This document shows, piece by piece, positions 27,153 through 35,352 of a stretch of DNA of 64,000 bases. The position numbers were made by a program, and so were the translations under genes. Within the stretch, counting starts at the first letter, position 1. Each line of letters begins with the position of its first letter. Below the pieces are notes generated by a model, which searched no databases, had not been told where the DNA came from, and was given only the letters and a program-made list of their open reading frames with translations. This stretch comes from Rhizobium etli CFN 42 (lineage in GTDB: Bacteria > Pseudomonadota > Alphaproteobacteria > Rhizobiales > Rhizobiaceae): assembly GCF_000092045.1 (NCBI RefSeq), contig NC_007761.1, positions 623,001 through 687,000 of the forward strand, read 5' to 3'.

Positions 27153-27875
27153 TCACGTCTCACGCAACTGCAGGCGGATGGTGAAGCGGCTGCCGGTTTC
27201 GTCGGAATGCTCAAGACTGATATCGCCGCCAAGCGCCTTCAGAAGCTCCTGCGCCGTCGTCAGGCCAAGACCGGCGCCGGGAGCTGCCCCCGTCTTCGGC
27301 AATTTCCAGAACGGTTCGAAGATCCGCTCTCGGTAAGCGGGATCGATGCCCATCCCGTTGTCGGAAATCCGGATGAACCAGTTCGCCCCCTCTTGCTCTG
27401 CTGCGATCGCCACATGCGGCGGCGATGAGCTCCGATAGGTGAGGGCGTTGGAAATGAGCTGCCTTAACACCAGACCGAACAGCGCCGGGTCGGTACGGAT
27501 GGAGGGGAGGCCCTCACTGGCGAACGTTGCGTCGCGAGCCCCCGTCTCCTCGATGAGTTCGCTCCAGATTTTTTCAGCCAGGGCCTTCAGGTCGACCTCT
27601 TCCAACGTTACCTGCGGCGCTCCACCGGCAAGGCTCATCAGTGCCTTGGTGAGGCGTTGTGCGGCTTGCGCCTTTTCCAGGATCATCTTGAGGCTCTGAA
27701 GCTGTTCGTCGTCGAGTGTTTCCTCGAGATCGTCGAGCAGCAGCTCGGCATACATGGCGATATGGCGCAGCGGCGATTGCAGGTCGTGCGAGGCGGTTGC
27801 GAGAAAGCGCTTGATGCGCTCCTCGTTGTCGCCGGCAATATTGGTCTCAAGCGGTTTCGTCGGGTTTGGTGACAT
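27153..27875 (-). CDS. Short soluble sensor histidine kinase
   Basis: A 240-residue kinase consisting only of HisKA (H30 in LATASHDLQSPLRH) and HATPase_c (ISNALTYRSSSPP, DNGMGIDPAYRERIFEPFWK, GAGLGLTTAQ). No sensor or membrane part precedes the H-box within the chosen start (ATG 27873-27875), though an in-frame ATG 37 codons upstream exists with a basic, unlikely leader. The sequence is a close fit to phytochrome-type kinase cores, like the PAS kinase at 22763. It would need another protein for input and may serve the receiver that it converges on. Confidence 0.87.
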   Translation of the reverse strand: MSPNPTKPLETNIAGDNEERIKRFLATASHDLQSPLRHIAMYAELLLDDLEETLDDEQLQSLKMILEKAQAAQRLTKALMSLAGGAPQVTLEEVDLKALAEKIWSELIEETGARDATFASEGLPSIRTDPALFGLVLRQLISNALTYRSSSPPHVAIAAEQEGANWFIRISDNGMGIDPAYRERIFEPFWKLPKTGAAPGAGLGLTTAQELLKALGGDISLEHSDETGSRFTIRLQLRET

Positions 27876-27982
27876 CTCGCGGTTTTCCCGATCTCTGCTG
27901 CGGCGTCGCGCTCCTTTTGCAGCCGCGCGACGGACGCTGTAATATCTTGAATTGTTGCATAATTTTATCCTGGCAATAGGCA

Positions 27983-28024
27983 ACAATAAAAAGAGGGCGC
28001 CGGCTCTGCAACCGGCGCCCTCTT
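27983..28024 (-). terminator. Strong intrinsic terminator of secDF
   Basis: AAGAGGGCGCCGG (27991-28003) pairs perfectly over 13 bp with CCGGCGCCCTCTT (28012-28024) around an eight-base loop; read on the minus strand a TTTTTATTG run follows the stem. It is 26 bases after the secDF stop. Confidence 0.9.
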
Positions 28025-28049
28025 CAAGGATGCGTTAACAACCCGTTTT

Positions 28050-30599
28050 TCAGCTCGCCGACTTGCGCGAGCGGCTCTCGTCAGGCGGGATGATTTCGGC
28101 CGCCGCGTCGGTTGCCGCTACCGCCTTGGCGTGGCGGCGGCGCCAGTCGCCGAGGAAGAGCAGGATCGGTGCGGCGATGAAGATCGACGAGGCGCCGGCC
28201 ACCAGAATGCCGAAGACCATCGGGATCGCAAAGCTCGAGACGGCGCTGCCGCCCCAGATCGCCATCGGCACCAGGGCGAGGAAGGCCGTGGCATTGGTAT
28301 AAAGGCTTCGCGCCAGGGTCTCGTTGATCGACTTGTCGATGATCTCGCGCAGCGGCATCGACTTGTAGAGCCGCATGTTTTCGCGCATGCGGTCGTAGAC
28401 GACGACCTTGTCGTTCACCGAATAGCCGACGAGCGTTAGGATGGCGGCGATGGCCGTCAGGTTGAAGTCGAGGCCGGTGATTGCGAAGAAGCCGATCGCC
28501 TTGGTGACGTCGAGCACCAGCGTAACGATGGCGCCGACGGCAAAGGGCCATTCGAACCGTACCCAGATATAGATGAGCATCGCGAAGCTGGCGATCACGA
28601 CCGACAGGATGCCGGCCGAGGCAAGCTCGCCGCTGACCTTCGGACCGATGACGTCGGTCCCTTCGACGGTGGCGCTCGGATCGATCTTGGCGACTTCGGC
28701 CTTCAGCTTGGTCACCGCAGCTGTCTGCGCCTCTTCGCCGCCTTCCTGCCGCTGCGCCCGAACGAGAATGCTTTTGTTGTCGCCGAAGGTCTGCAGCGTA
28801 ATTTCGCCGAGGCCGAGACTATCGAGACCCTCACGGAACTTCGCCAGATCGGCCGCCTCTTTCGTCTTGACCGACATCTGGATGCCGCCGCGGAAATCGA
28901 CGCCGTAATTCAGGCCGGGATGGATAAAGAGCACGACGGAGGCGATCGAAAGCAGCGCCGAAACGGTGACGCCGAAGAAGCGCGCCTTCATGAACTGGAT
29001 GTGCTTGTCATAGGGGCTGAAGGGGATCAACGGCCGGATGTTCAGCACCTTGAACTTGCGGCGGCGAGTAATCTCGATCATCGCCACGCGAACGAAGGCG
29101 ACCGAAGTGAACATCGAGATGATCAGGCCGAGCGCCATGGTCACGGCAAAGCCGCGAACCGGCCCGGAGCCGAACCAGAACAGGATGGCCGCAGCGATCA
29201 GGGCCGTCATGTTGCCGTCGATAATAGTCGAATAGGCTCGATTGAAACCCGTATCGATGGCGGCAAAGGCGCCCTTGCCCTTGCGGGTCTCTTCACGAAT
29301 ACGTTCATTGATCAGGACGTTCGCATCGACCGCGAGGCCAATGCCTAGAACGACGCCGGCAATACCCGGCAGCGTCAGCGTTGCGCCGACCAGCGTCAGC
29401 GCCGAGAAGGTCAGGATGGTGTGGATCAGCAGCGCCACATTCGCCAGGATGCCCCAGGTGCCGTAGAGCACGAAGATGAAGGCCGCGACGAGGATGAAGC
29501 CGACGATACCGGAATAGATGCCCATCTTGATCGCGTCGGCGCCGAGGTCGGCGCCGACGGTGCGCTCCTCGATGACGGTCAGCTTGGCGGGCAGGGCGCC
29601 GGCGCGCAGCATGGCGGCAAGCGTGGTGGCGCTGTCGGCCGAGAAGTTACCGGAGATCTGGCCGGAACCGCCGGTGATTGGCTCGCGGATGACGGGAGCG
29701 CTCAGCACCTTGTCGTCGAGGACGATGGCAAAGGGATTGCCGACATTCTGGCGGGTGATCTCGGCAAAGCGGGTAGCGCCGGCGCTGTCGAAGCGGAAGC
29801 TGACGATCGGCTCGTGCGTGTTGGGGTCGAAGCCGACGCGCGCATCCGAAAGGCGGTCGCCGGAGATTTCGACGCGGTCGAGCACCGGATAGGATCGGCC
29901 TTCGTCATCCTGCATCATGGTGACGCCAGGGCCGGGCTGGTTGTTCGGCGCCAGCATGTGGAACGACATCTTTGCCGTGGAACCCAGAAGTTCGCGCAGG
30001 TGCGACGGATCCTGTGCGCCGGGAAGCTGGACGAGCACGCGGTTAGCGCCGATACGTTGAATGGTCGGCTCGGAGACGCCGACCTGGTCGACGCGCTGGC
30101 GGATGACTTCAAGGCTCTGCTGGACGGCGTTGTCGACATTGGCGGAGATGCCGGCCGGCGAGAAGGCTACGGTGATGGTCGCTCCATTCGCGGTGACCGT
30201 CAGGTCGGCCTGGCCGGCGCTGAGGCCGGTGCCGATCGGGTTGGCGAGCGTCTTGAGGTCGGTAACGGCCGCATCGCTCTGCGAGGCGTCTGCAAGCGTC
30301 ACGACGATCTGGTTCTGATTGCGTACGACGGCCTTCGGCTGGATGCCCTTTTCACGCAGTACGCGGCGGGCGTCCTGAAGCAGCGACTGCAGCCGCTCCT
30401 TGGTCAGATCCGCCTCGTCGACTTCCAGAACGAGATGCGAGCCGCCGCGAAGGTCAAGGCCGAGCGACACCTGCTCATGCGGCAGCCATGAAGGGATGCG
30501 CTGGAGGACGGATTGCGACAGGACGTTCGGCAGGGCGATCAAGATGCCCACTACGATGATCACCGTATAGGTGAGCACCAGCCATGGTGAAGTACGCAT
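28050..30599 (-). CDS. secDF: Fused protein-export membrane protein SecDF
   Basis: An 849-residue fusion of SecD and SecF, the proton-driven partner of SecYEG that pulls proteins across the inner membrane. The SecD half starts with a membrane span (WLVLTYTVIIVVGILIALP), then LGLDLRGGSHLVLEVD (the D1 motif), a large periplasmic domain and five spans with GLAVDANVLINERIREE (D4). The SecF half starts near residue 560 with YGVDFRGGIQMSV and contains VGYSVNDKVVVYDRMRENM. ATG 30597-30599 follows AAGGA. Fused SecDF is found in Bacillus and several alphaproteobacteria. No yajC is adjacent. A strong terminator follows. Confidence 0.95.
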   Translation of the reverse strand: MRTSPWLVLTYTVIIVVGILIALPNVLSQSVLQRIPSWLPHEQVSLGLDLRGGSHLVLEVDEADLTKERLQSLLQDARRVLREKGIQPKAVVRNQNQIVVTLADASQSDAAVTDLKTLANPIGTGLSAGQADLTVTANGATITVAFSPAGISANVDNAVQQSLEVIRQRVDQVGVSEPTIQRIGANRVLVQLPGAQDPSHLRELLGSTAKMSFHMLAPNNQPGPGVTMMQDDEGRSYPVLDRVEISGDRLSDARVGFDPNTHEPIVSFRFDSAGATRFAEITRQNVGNPFAIVLDDKVLSAPVIREPITGGSGQISGNFSADSATTLAAMLRAGALPAKLTVIEERTVGADLGADAIKMGIYSGIVGFILVAAFIFVLYGTWGILANVALLIHTILTFSALTLVGATLTLPGIAGVVLGIGLAVDANVLINERIREETRKGKGAFAAIDTGFNRAYSTIIDGNMTALIAAAILFWFGSGPVRGFAVTMALGLIISMFTSVAFVRVAMIEITRRRKFKVLNIRPLIPFSPYDKHIQFMKARFFGVTVSALLSIASVVLFIHPGLNYGVDFRGGIQMSVKTKEAADLAKFREGLDSLGLGEITLQTFGDNKSILVRAQRQEGGEEAQTAAVTKLKAEVAKIDPSATVEGTDVIGPKVSGELASAGILSVVIASFAMLIYIWVRFEWPFAVGAIVTLVLDVTKAIGFFAITGLDFNLTAIAAILTLVGYSVNDKVVVYDRMRENMRLYKSMPLREIIDKSINETLARSLYTNATAFLALVPMAIWGGSAVSSFAIPMVFGILVAGASSIFIAAPILLFLGDWRRRHAKAVAATDAAAEIIPPDESRSRKSAS

Positions 30600-30683
30600 G
30601 TTATATTCCTTGATAATGGAGAGCCGGCGCTTGGACGCTGGCGGTATATTCGTCAATTTATCACGCGCTGCTCGGCGCAGGCC

Positions 30684-31106
30684 TTAGGCGACCGTCGGCG
30701 GCGCGCGCGGCTGATAAATCCTGAAAACGGCGGCAGGAAGCGGCGCCTCGGGTGCCGGAACAGCAGTGGCCATGTTCCGGCCGGCGAAATCAACGACTGG
30801 CGGAGCGGCAAGGGCAGGCGATCCGGCATCATAAGCTGCCTGCTTGGGCGCAAGCTTGCGGTCGGCGGCAAGCACGCCGCGCACCGCATCGCGCGCGGTC
30901 AGTTGCTGCGGCTGTGGATCGCGGCCGGAAGAGGAAAGGGTATTGTTGAGAGCCGCCGCTGGCGAAATGACCAGATTGCCGCCGAAAAGCAGGCCAATAT
31001 AGGCGAGGATGGCGAAGAGAAGGGAAGCGGCGATACGGCTCGTCAGACGGTGCTGATCCAGCCCCATCTCCTCCATCCCGGCGATGTCACTCCCGTATCG
31101 GCTCAA
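30684..31106 (-). CDS. Small membrane-anchored protein of unknown function
   Basis: A 140-residue protein that I do not recognise. One hydrophobic span (IAASLLFAILAYIGLLFGGNLV, here within residues 25-47) is followed by a proline/alanine-rich, probably periplasmic or disordered tail ending RIYQPRAPPTVA. ATGs at 31076 and 31067 could be the real start; GGAGG precedes the latter directly. It lies between the Kef-type antiporter and secDF on the same strand, with short gaps, and may be part of a three-gene unit. Confidence 0.6.
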   Translation of the reverse strand: MSRYGSDIAGMEEMGLDQHRLTSRIAASLLFAILAYIGLLFGGNLVISPAAALNNTLSSSGRDPQPQQLTARDAVRGVLAADRKLAPKQAAYDAGSPALAAPPVVDFAGRNMATAVPAPEAPLPAAVFRIYQPRAPPTVA

Positions 31107-31121
31107 AAGCGCGCCAATCTC

Positions 31122-32939
31122 TCATTCTCGCTCCGGCGGAGCAGTGCCCGTCGGGATAATTGTAGCAGGCTCCTGCCTGTCTTCATAGGAAACACTCTCA
31201 TGATGCACTTGAGCCAGCCGGTCAACCATGCCAAGCGCGATTTCCCGTTCGCCCATGATGACGGTGTCGGCGCCGTATTGTTTCAGCTCGTCGACCTCGG
31301 CGTCGGAATGGGCGCGGGCGACGATGAGGATAGAGGGATTGACGCTGCGCGCCTGCTCGGCGATGCGGCAGGCCTCGAAGGCGTTGGGGATGGCGATGGC
31401 AAGGCTGCGCGCAGCCGAAAGATTGGCGAGATCGAGCGTCTCCCGCGCCACCGCATTGCCCATGAAGGCTTCGATCCCTTGCGCTTTCAATTCGCCGATG
31501 CGCTTGTCGGAATCCTCGATGACGAGGAAGGCCGTGCCTGACGATTTGAGATTCTGCCCGACGATCCTGCCGACCCGGCCGTAGCCGATGAGGATGGCGT
31601 GACCGTTAAGTGGGCTCGGATGCACCTCGTCGTCCCCAGGCGGCACCTGCTCCTGCGCGGCTCCCGTATCCGCGGCCGAAGCCGGGTCGGCTGCCGTTTC
31701 CTCGCGCCTTGCACTTTCGAGAACAGGCCGCATCCGGTCGCAGAGGAAGAACAGCAGCGGATTGAGGATGATCGAGATGATGGCGCCGGCAAGGATCAGG
31801 TTGCGGCCCTCCTCCGGCAACAGCCCGAGTTCGACGCCGAGAGCGGCGAGGATGAAGGAGAATTCGCCGATCTGACCGAGGCTTGCCGAAATCGTCAGCG
31901 CCGTACCGGGCGACTTCTTGAAGGCGAGCACGATCAGAAAGGCGGCCACCGATTTGCCGATGACGATGATGAAGACGGTGGCGAGAATGGGCAGCGGCCT
32001 GTCGAGCAGGATGTTCGGGTCGAACAGCATGCCGACCGAGACGAAGAAGAGCACGGCAAAGGCGTCGCGCAGCGGCAGGCTTTCCTGGGCGGCGCGATGG
32101 CTGAGCTCACTTTCGGCCAGCACCATGCCGGCGAAGAAGGCGCCGAGCGCCAGCGACACGCCGAACAGCTTGGCCGCGCCGAAGGCGACGCCAAGCGCGA
32201 TGGCGAGCACACCAAGTCGGAAGAGCTCGCGCGAGCCGGTATGGGCGATGCGGTGCATGGTCCAGGGAACGAGCTTGCGGCCGAAGACCAGCATCAGCGC
32301 CACGAACAGCGCCACCTTGACCAGCGTCATGGCGATCATGCCGCCGATGCCGAGATCGAGGCCGAGCAGACTGTTCAGACCCGCCGACAGCGGCTCGACA
32401 GGGCCATGGCCGCCGCCGATGCTGGCTGCCGCCGGGATCAGCACCAGCGCCAGCACCATGGCGAGGTCTTCGACGATCAGCCAGCCGACGGCAATCCGGC
32501 CGCGCTCCGTCTCCACCAGCCGGCGCTCCTGTAGCGCCTTCAGCAGCACGACGGTAGAGGCGACCGAAAGCGCCAGCCCAAAGACCAGGCTGCCGCCGGT
32601 CGGCCAGCCCATGAAGGCGCCGAGGCCCCAGCCGAGCAAAGTCGCAAAACCGATCTGCACGATCGCGCCAGGCAGCGCGATGCCGCGGACCGATAGCAGG
32701 TCTTTGAGCGAGAAATGCAGCCCAACGCCGAACATCAGCAGGATGACGCCGATTTCGGCAAGCTCCGGCGCAAGGCTCTGATCCGCCACGTAACCGGGCG
32801 TATGCGGCCCCACCAGCACCCCGGCGATCAGGTAGCCGACGAGCGGCGGCATGCGCATTCGATGAGCAAGCGCGCCGAAGATGAAAGCCAGCACGAGGCC
32901 GCCGACGATCGTCGAAATCAAGGGCGTATCGTGCGGCAT
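31122..32939 (-). CDS. Kef-type cation:proton antiporter (CPA2) with TrkA-N domain
   Basis: A 605-residue inner-membrane protein. Residues 1-385 are the Na_H_Exchanger domain with twelve or so spans (start LISTIVGGLVLAFIFGALAHRMRMPPLVGYL, conserved beginning of YbaL/KefB). Residues about 405-530 form a cytoplasmic RCK/TrkA-N domain with the nucleotide motif LIGYGRVGRIVG and DSDKRIGELKAQG. The family exchanges K+ for H+ and is gated by nucleotides or glutathione adducts. It resembles E. coli YbaL more than KefB/KefC by its short C-tail. The start at 32937-32939 is only 79 bases from the divergent HTH gene. Confidence 0.93.
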   Translation of the reverse strand: MPHDTPLISTIVGGLVLAFIFGALAHRMRMPPLVGYLIAGVLVGPHTPGYVADQSLAPELAEIGVILLMFGVGLHFSLKDLLSVRGIALPGAIVQIGFATLLGWGLGAFMGWPTGGSLVFGLALSVASTVVLLKALQERRLVETERGRIAVGWLIVEDLAMVLALVLIPAAASIGGGHGPVEPLSAGLNSLLGLDLGIGGMIAMTLVKVALFVALMLVFGRKLVPWTMHRIAHTGSRELFRLGVLAIALGVAFGAAKLFGVSLALGAFFAGMVLAESELSHRAAQESLPLRDAFAVLFFVSVGMLFDPNILLDRPLPILATVFIIVIGKSVAAFLIVLAFKKSPGTALTISASLGQIGEFSFILAALGVELGLLPEEGRNLILAGAIISIILNPLLFFLCDRMRPVLESARREETAADPASAADTGAAQEQVPPGDDEVHPSPLNGHAILIGYGRVGRIVGQNLKSSGTAFLVIEDSDKRIGELKAQGIEAFMGNAVARETLDLANLSAARSLAIAIPNAFEACRIAEQARSVNPSILIVARAHSDAEVDELKQYGADTVIMGEREIALGMVDRLAQVHHESVSYEDRQEPATIIPTGTAPPERE

Positions 32940-33018
32940 CGCTGTCTCCCGAACTGGAGATCCCGTGTATATTATGACATATATGGTCTATCTCGACCAA
33001 TATGGGCAGCCAGAAATC

Positions 33019-33270
33019 ATGGGTCAAGGCGCAAGGGAAACAATTCTCACCCCGGCTCTCTGCCGCGCGGCGCGCGGCCTGCTGGATTGGACTCAGGCCG
33101 ATCTGGCCGAAAGAGCCGCCGTTTCGCGCAGCACCATCCGCGATTACGAGGGACGCCGCCACGACATCCACCGTGCGACGGAGGCGCAGCTGCGTCTCGC
33201 ATTCGAAAAGGGAGGTGTCAGGTTCGTCGAGATCGAAGGGGCAGGCACCGGCCTCTGCCTGCCCGATTGA
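33019..33270 (+). CDS. Small Cro/C1-type (XRE) helix-turn-helix regulator
   Basis: An 83-residue DNA-binding protein. The HTH covers LTPALCRAARGLLDWTQADL through AAVSRSTIRDYEGRRH (residues about 10-48), followed by a short segment with RATEAQLRLAFEKGGVRFVE typical of the small rhizobial XRE proteins that have only a mini C-terminal domain. ATG 33019 gives the normal family length; an in-frame ATG at 32974 would add 15 residues and leave just 34 bases to the antiporter start. An AT-rich TATATTATGACATATATGG stretch between the genes is a likely promoter/operator. It probably controls itself and perhaps the divergent antiporter. It converges on the GT39 gene, 15 bases apart. Confidence 0.82.
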   Translation: MGQGARETILTPALCRAARGLLDWTQADLAERAAVSRSTIRDYEGRRHDIHRATEAQLRLAFEKGGVRFVEIEGAGTGLCLPD

Positions 33271-33285
33271 ACAGGCTGAAGCCGC

Positions 33286-34707
33286 TCAGGGCGCCAGGCA
33301 GCCGGCGGAGACTTTGTAGATGTAAAGCGCCTTGCCCTTGTAATAGCCCGCCGTCGGCTGCCAGTTCTTCAGTACCTCCGGTGTTTCCGTGGCACAGCTG
33401 AGGGAGACGTCCGTCAGGAAAAGCACCTTGCCGGTGACGTCGGCAGGCAGCGCGAACTCCTGCTCGTAATAGCTCTCTGGAAGTCCTGCGGGCGCCCGGG
33501 CATAGATCCGGTAGGGTGCGTCGCGCAGCGTATAGAAGAGATCGGCGACCATGTCGCGGTTGTTGGTGACGATGATGTCGGTGCCGGCCTGAGCTGCAAG
33601 TGCTCCCGCTTCGCGACTGACCGCGGCGCGCCCGAGATAGCGCTTCATCAATTCGTCACCGTTCGGCAGCAGCAATTGCTGCGGAAAGATGGTCGCCAGC
33701 GGAAAGAGCAGGCTTGCGATGCCGTTGATGGTGAGCGACAGCCTTAGCCCCTTCGGCCACATCCGGTAAAGCAGCCAGACGGCAAGGATGGTGCCAGCGA
33801 CATAGGCGGTCACGGCCCAGTTGGCATAGGCTTTGGCGACGGTCGCCTGCAGGGTGATCAGCACCACCACCGGCATCGACAGCCAGATCAGCATCTTTTC
33901 GCGGTCATCGCTCCGGCCCTTGATCATGCGATAGACCGCCCAGAGCATTGCAAAGAAGATGATCGGTCCGACGACGCCGAATTGGGCGGAGAAGAACTCG
34001 AGCCCGCGGCGCAGATTGATGCCGATGTCGCTCCAATGGGCGATATCCTGCGTATGGCGCACCGTCGTATTGTCGTGTTGCAGGTTCCACCAGAGGTTCG
34101 GCAAGGCGACGACCGCCGCAACCGCGACCGCGATGATGAAGTCCCGAACTGCGATGCGTGCCGATGGAATGAGCAGGAGGGCTATCGCGCCGCCCGGTAC
34201 GACGAATAGCACGGCATATTTCGTCAGAAAGGCGAGGCCGACGCCGAGGCCCATGATGAGCGCCAGTTCAACGGAGCGCCGCTGCGTCAGGCCGAAATAG
34301 GCGAGCAGGGCGATCGCGATGAAAAACAGCAGGATCACGTCGGTCGAGAAGAACACCGAGGAAAGCGCCACCCCTGGCAACGTGATATAGGTGGCGCCCG
34401 TCCAGCCTTCGATCTCCGGCCCGACGAACCGTTTTGCCACCTTCATCAGCACCAGTGCTGCCGCCATGTGGATCAGCGGTCCGAGCAGCCTGATGAAATA
34501 GATGGCGTTAGAGCCGGAAAGCTCCGTCATCGCCCGGATCACCCAGGCGATCATCGGCGGTTTTGAATAGTAGCCGAGATCGAGATTCTGCGACCAGAAC
34601 CAGTACTGTGCCTCGTCGACAAACAGGTCTGTGGCATCGAAATGCAGTGTGACGACGCGCCAGAGCGTGAAGCCGAAAACGATGAGGAGACCAGATCTGG
34701 GGGACAT
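33286..34707 (-). CDS. Membrane glycosyltransferase, GT39/ArnT-like
   Basis: A 473-residue polytopic protein of the dolichyl-phosphate-mannose/ArnT superfamily. The first periplasmic loop holds DLFVDEAQYWFWSQNLDLGYYSKPP, which matches the acidic catalytic loop (D/E-rich, then YxxKPP) of GT39/GT83 enzymes that use polyprenyl-phosphate sugars. About ten membrane spans follow and a C-terminal soluble domain with NNRDMVADLFYTLRDAPYRIY. It would transfer a sugar from undecaprenyl-phosphate to lipid A, another lipid or a protein at the outer face of the inner membrane. The acceptor is unknown. It stands alone, facing the small HTH gene. Confidence 0.88.
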   Translation of the reverse strand: MSPRSGLLIVFGFTLWRVVTLHFDATDLFVDEAQYWFWSQNLDLGYYSKPPMIAWVIRAMTELSGSNAIYFIRLLGPLIHMAAALVLMKVAKRFVGPEIEGWTGATYITLPGVALSSVFFSTDVILLFFIAIALLAYFGLTQRRSVELALIMGLGVGLAFLTKYAVLFVVPGGAIALLLIPSARIAVRDFIIAVAVAAVVALPNLWWNLQHDNTTVRHTQDIAHWSDIGINLRRGLEFFSAQFGVVGPIIFFAMLWAVYRMIKGRSDDREKMLIWLSMPVVVLITLQATVAKAYANWAVTAYVAGTILAVWLLYRMWPKGLRLSLTINGIASLLFPLATIFPQQLLLPNGDELMKRYLGRAAVSREAGALAAQAGTDIIVTNNRDMVADLFYTLRDAPYRIYARAPAGLPESYYEQEFALPADVTGKVLFLTDVSLSCATETPEVLKNWQPTAGYYKGKALYIYKVSAGCLAP

Positions 34708-34810
34708 GAACCGAGTGTTCCGCTGACATGAAAGGCGCGAGTGCGATTACACCAAAGGCGCCGGACTGCCAACGGGGAAGGGAATGGATCGGCTTGGAGC
34801 CGGAGAGCTT

Positions 34811-34924
34811 TCAGAACACCCGAAGCATGCCGATGTCGCGGTTTGCGGCAAGGAAATCGAGGCTGGCGATGGCGGCAAGTACGCCCATTGCGATCAAGCA
34901 GGAACCCAATCCGAGAACAATCAT
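34811..34924 (-). CDS. Short membrane protein ORF, 37 residues
   Basis: ATG at 34922-34924, stop TGA at 34811-34813. The predicted peptide starts MIVLGLGSCLIAMGVLAAI and continues through a short charged tail with a single hydrophobic span over residues 2-26. AGGAC lies seven bases upstream of the ATG, and an AT-rich CCGTGTTATAGG lies further up. Too short for most gene finders. It is 104 bases upstream of the GT39 start on the same strand, so it could be the first gene of that unit. Unknown function; supported only by ribosome site, composition and hydrophobicity. Confidence 0.5.
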   Translation of the reverse strand: MIVLGLGSCLIAMGVLAAIASLDFLAANRDIGMLRVF

Positions 34925-35352
34925 TGCTCTGTCCTTGTCGACGTCATGTCTTGGTTGTCGACCGGCCTATAACACGGAGCTTGCGTGTGCCTTGTAGCAG
35001 GCGTGCAACTCCATGGAAGTATTTCCTGTGAACTGCCTTGAATTGCTCCAAAAGCCTGCTCCTGGAAAGGCGTATTAACCTTCGGGCAAGGAATTAACCA
35101 TAAACATTGGGTTACACGTCGGAATGGGAAGATGTGCTCGTTCCCAGCAGGCATGACGCCGTACCGCCGTACCGGGTCGATCCGGTATCCATCTCTTCAG
35201 ACAGCTTCGAAACATAGCTGATCAGGGGCTTTACCTGCCGGTCGTCGCGGTGGTGAAGACCGGCTCCGCGCTTGCGTTCATCGAATGCTGCAAAAGTTTT
35301 TTGCCGGGCATTCGCCTGGAAAGTGGGTCGGGGACAGGCGTTGAGGCAAGAC
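34925..35352. promoter_or_regulatory. 428-base control region upstream of the che operon
   Basis: No convincing ORF. Two TTAACC boxes lie at 35075-35080 and 35094-35099, 19 bases apart, in an AT-rich zone about 260 bases before the chemoreceptor start. TTAACC resembles the half-site of the cell-cycle regulator CtrA, which drives motility genes in alphaproteobacteria, but the canonical TTAA-N7-TTAAC spacing is not met. The left part would also hold the promoter of the 37-residue ORF on the other strand. Confidence 0.4.

Noticed and set aside
34925..35352. Short frames on both strands upstream of the chemoreceptor
   Set aside because: No ribosome sites, no hydrophobic or conserved pattern, and cysteine/arginine-rich composition typical of chance frames.
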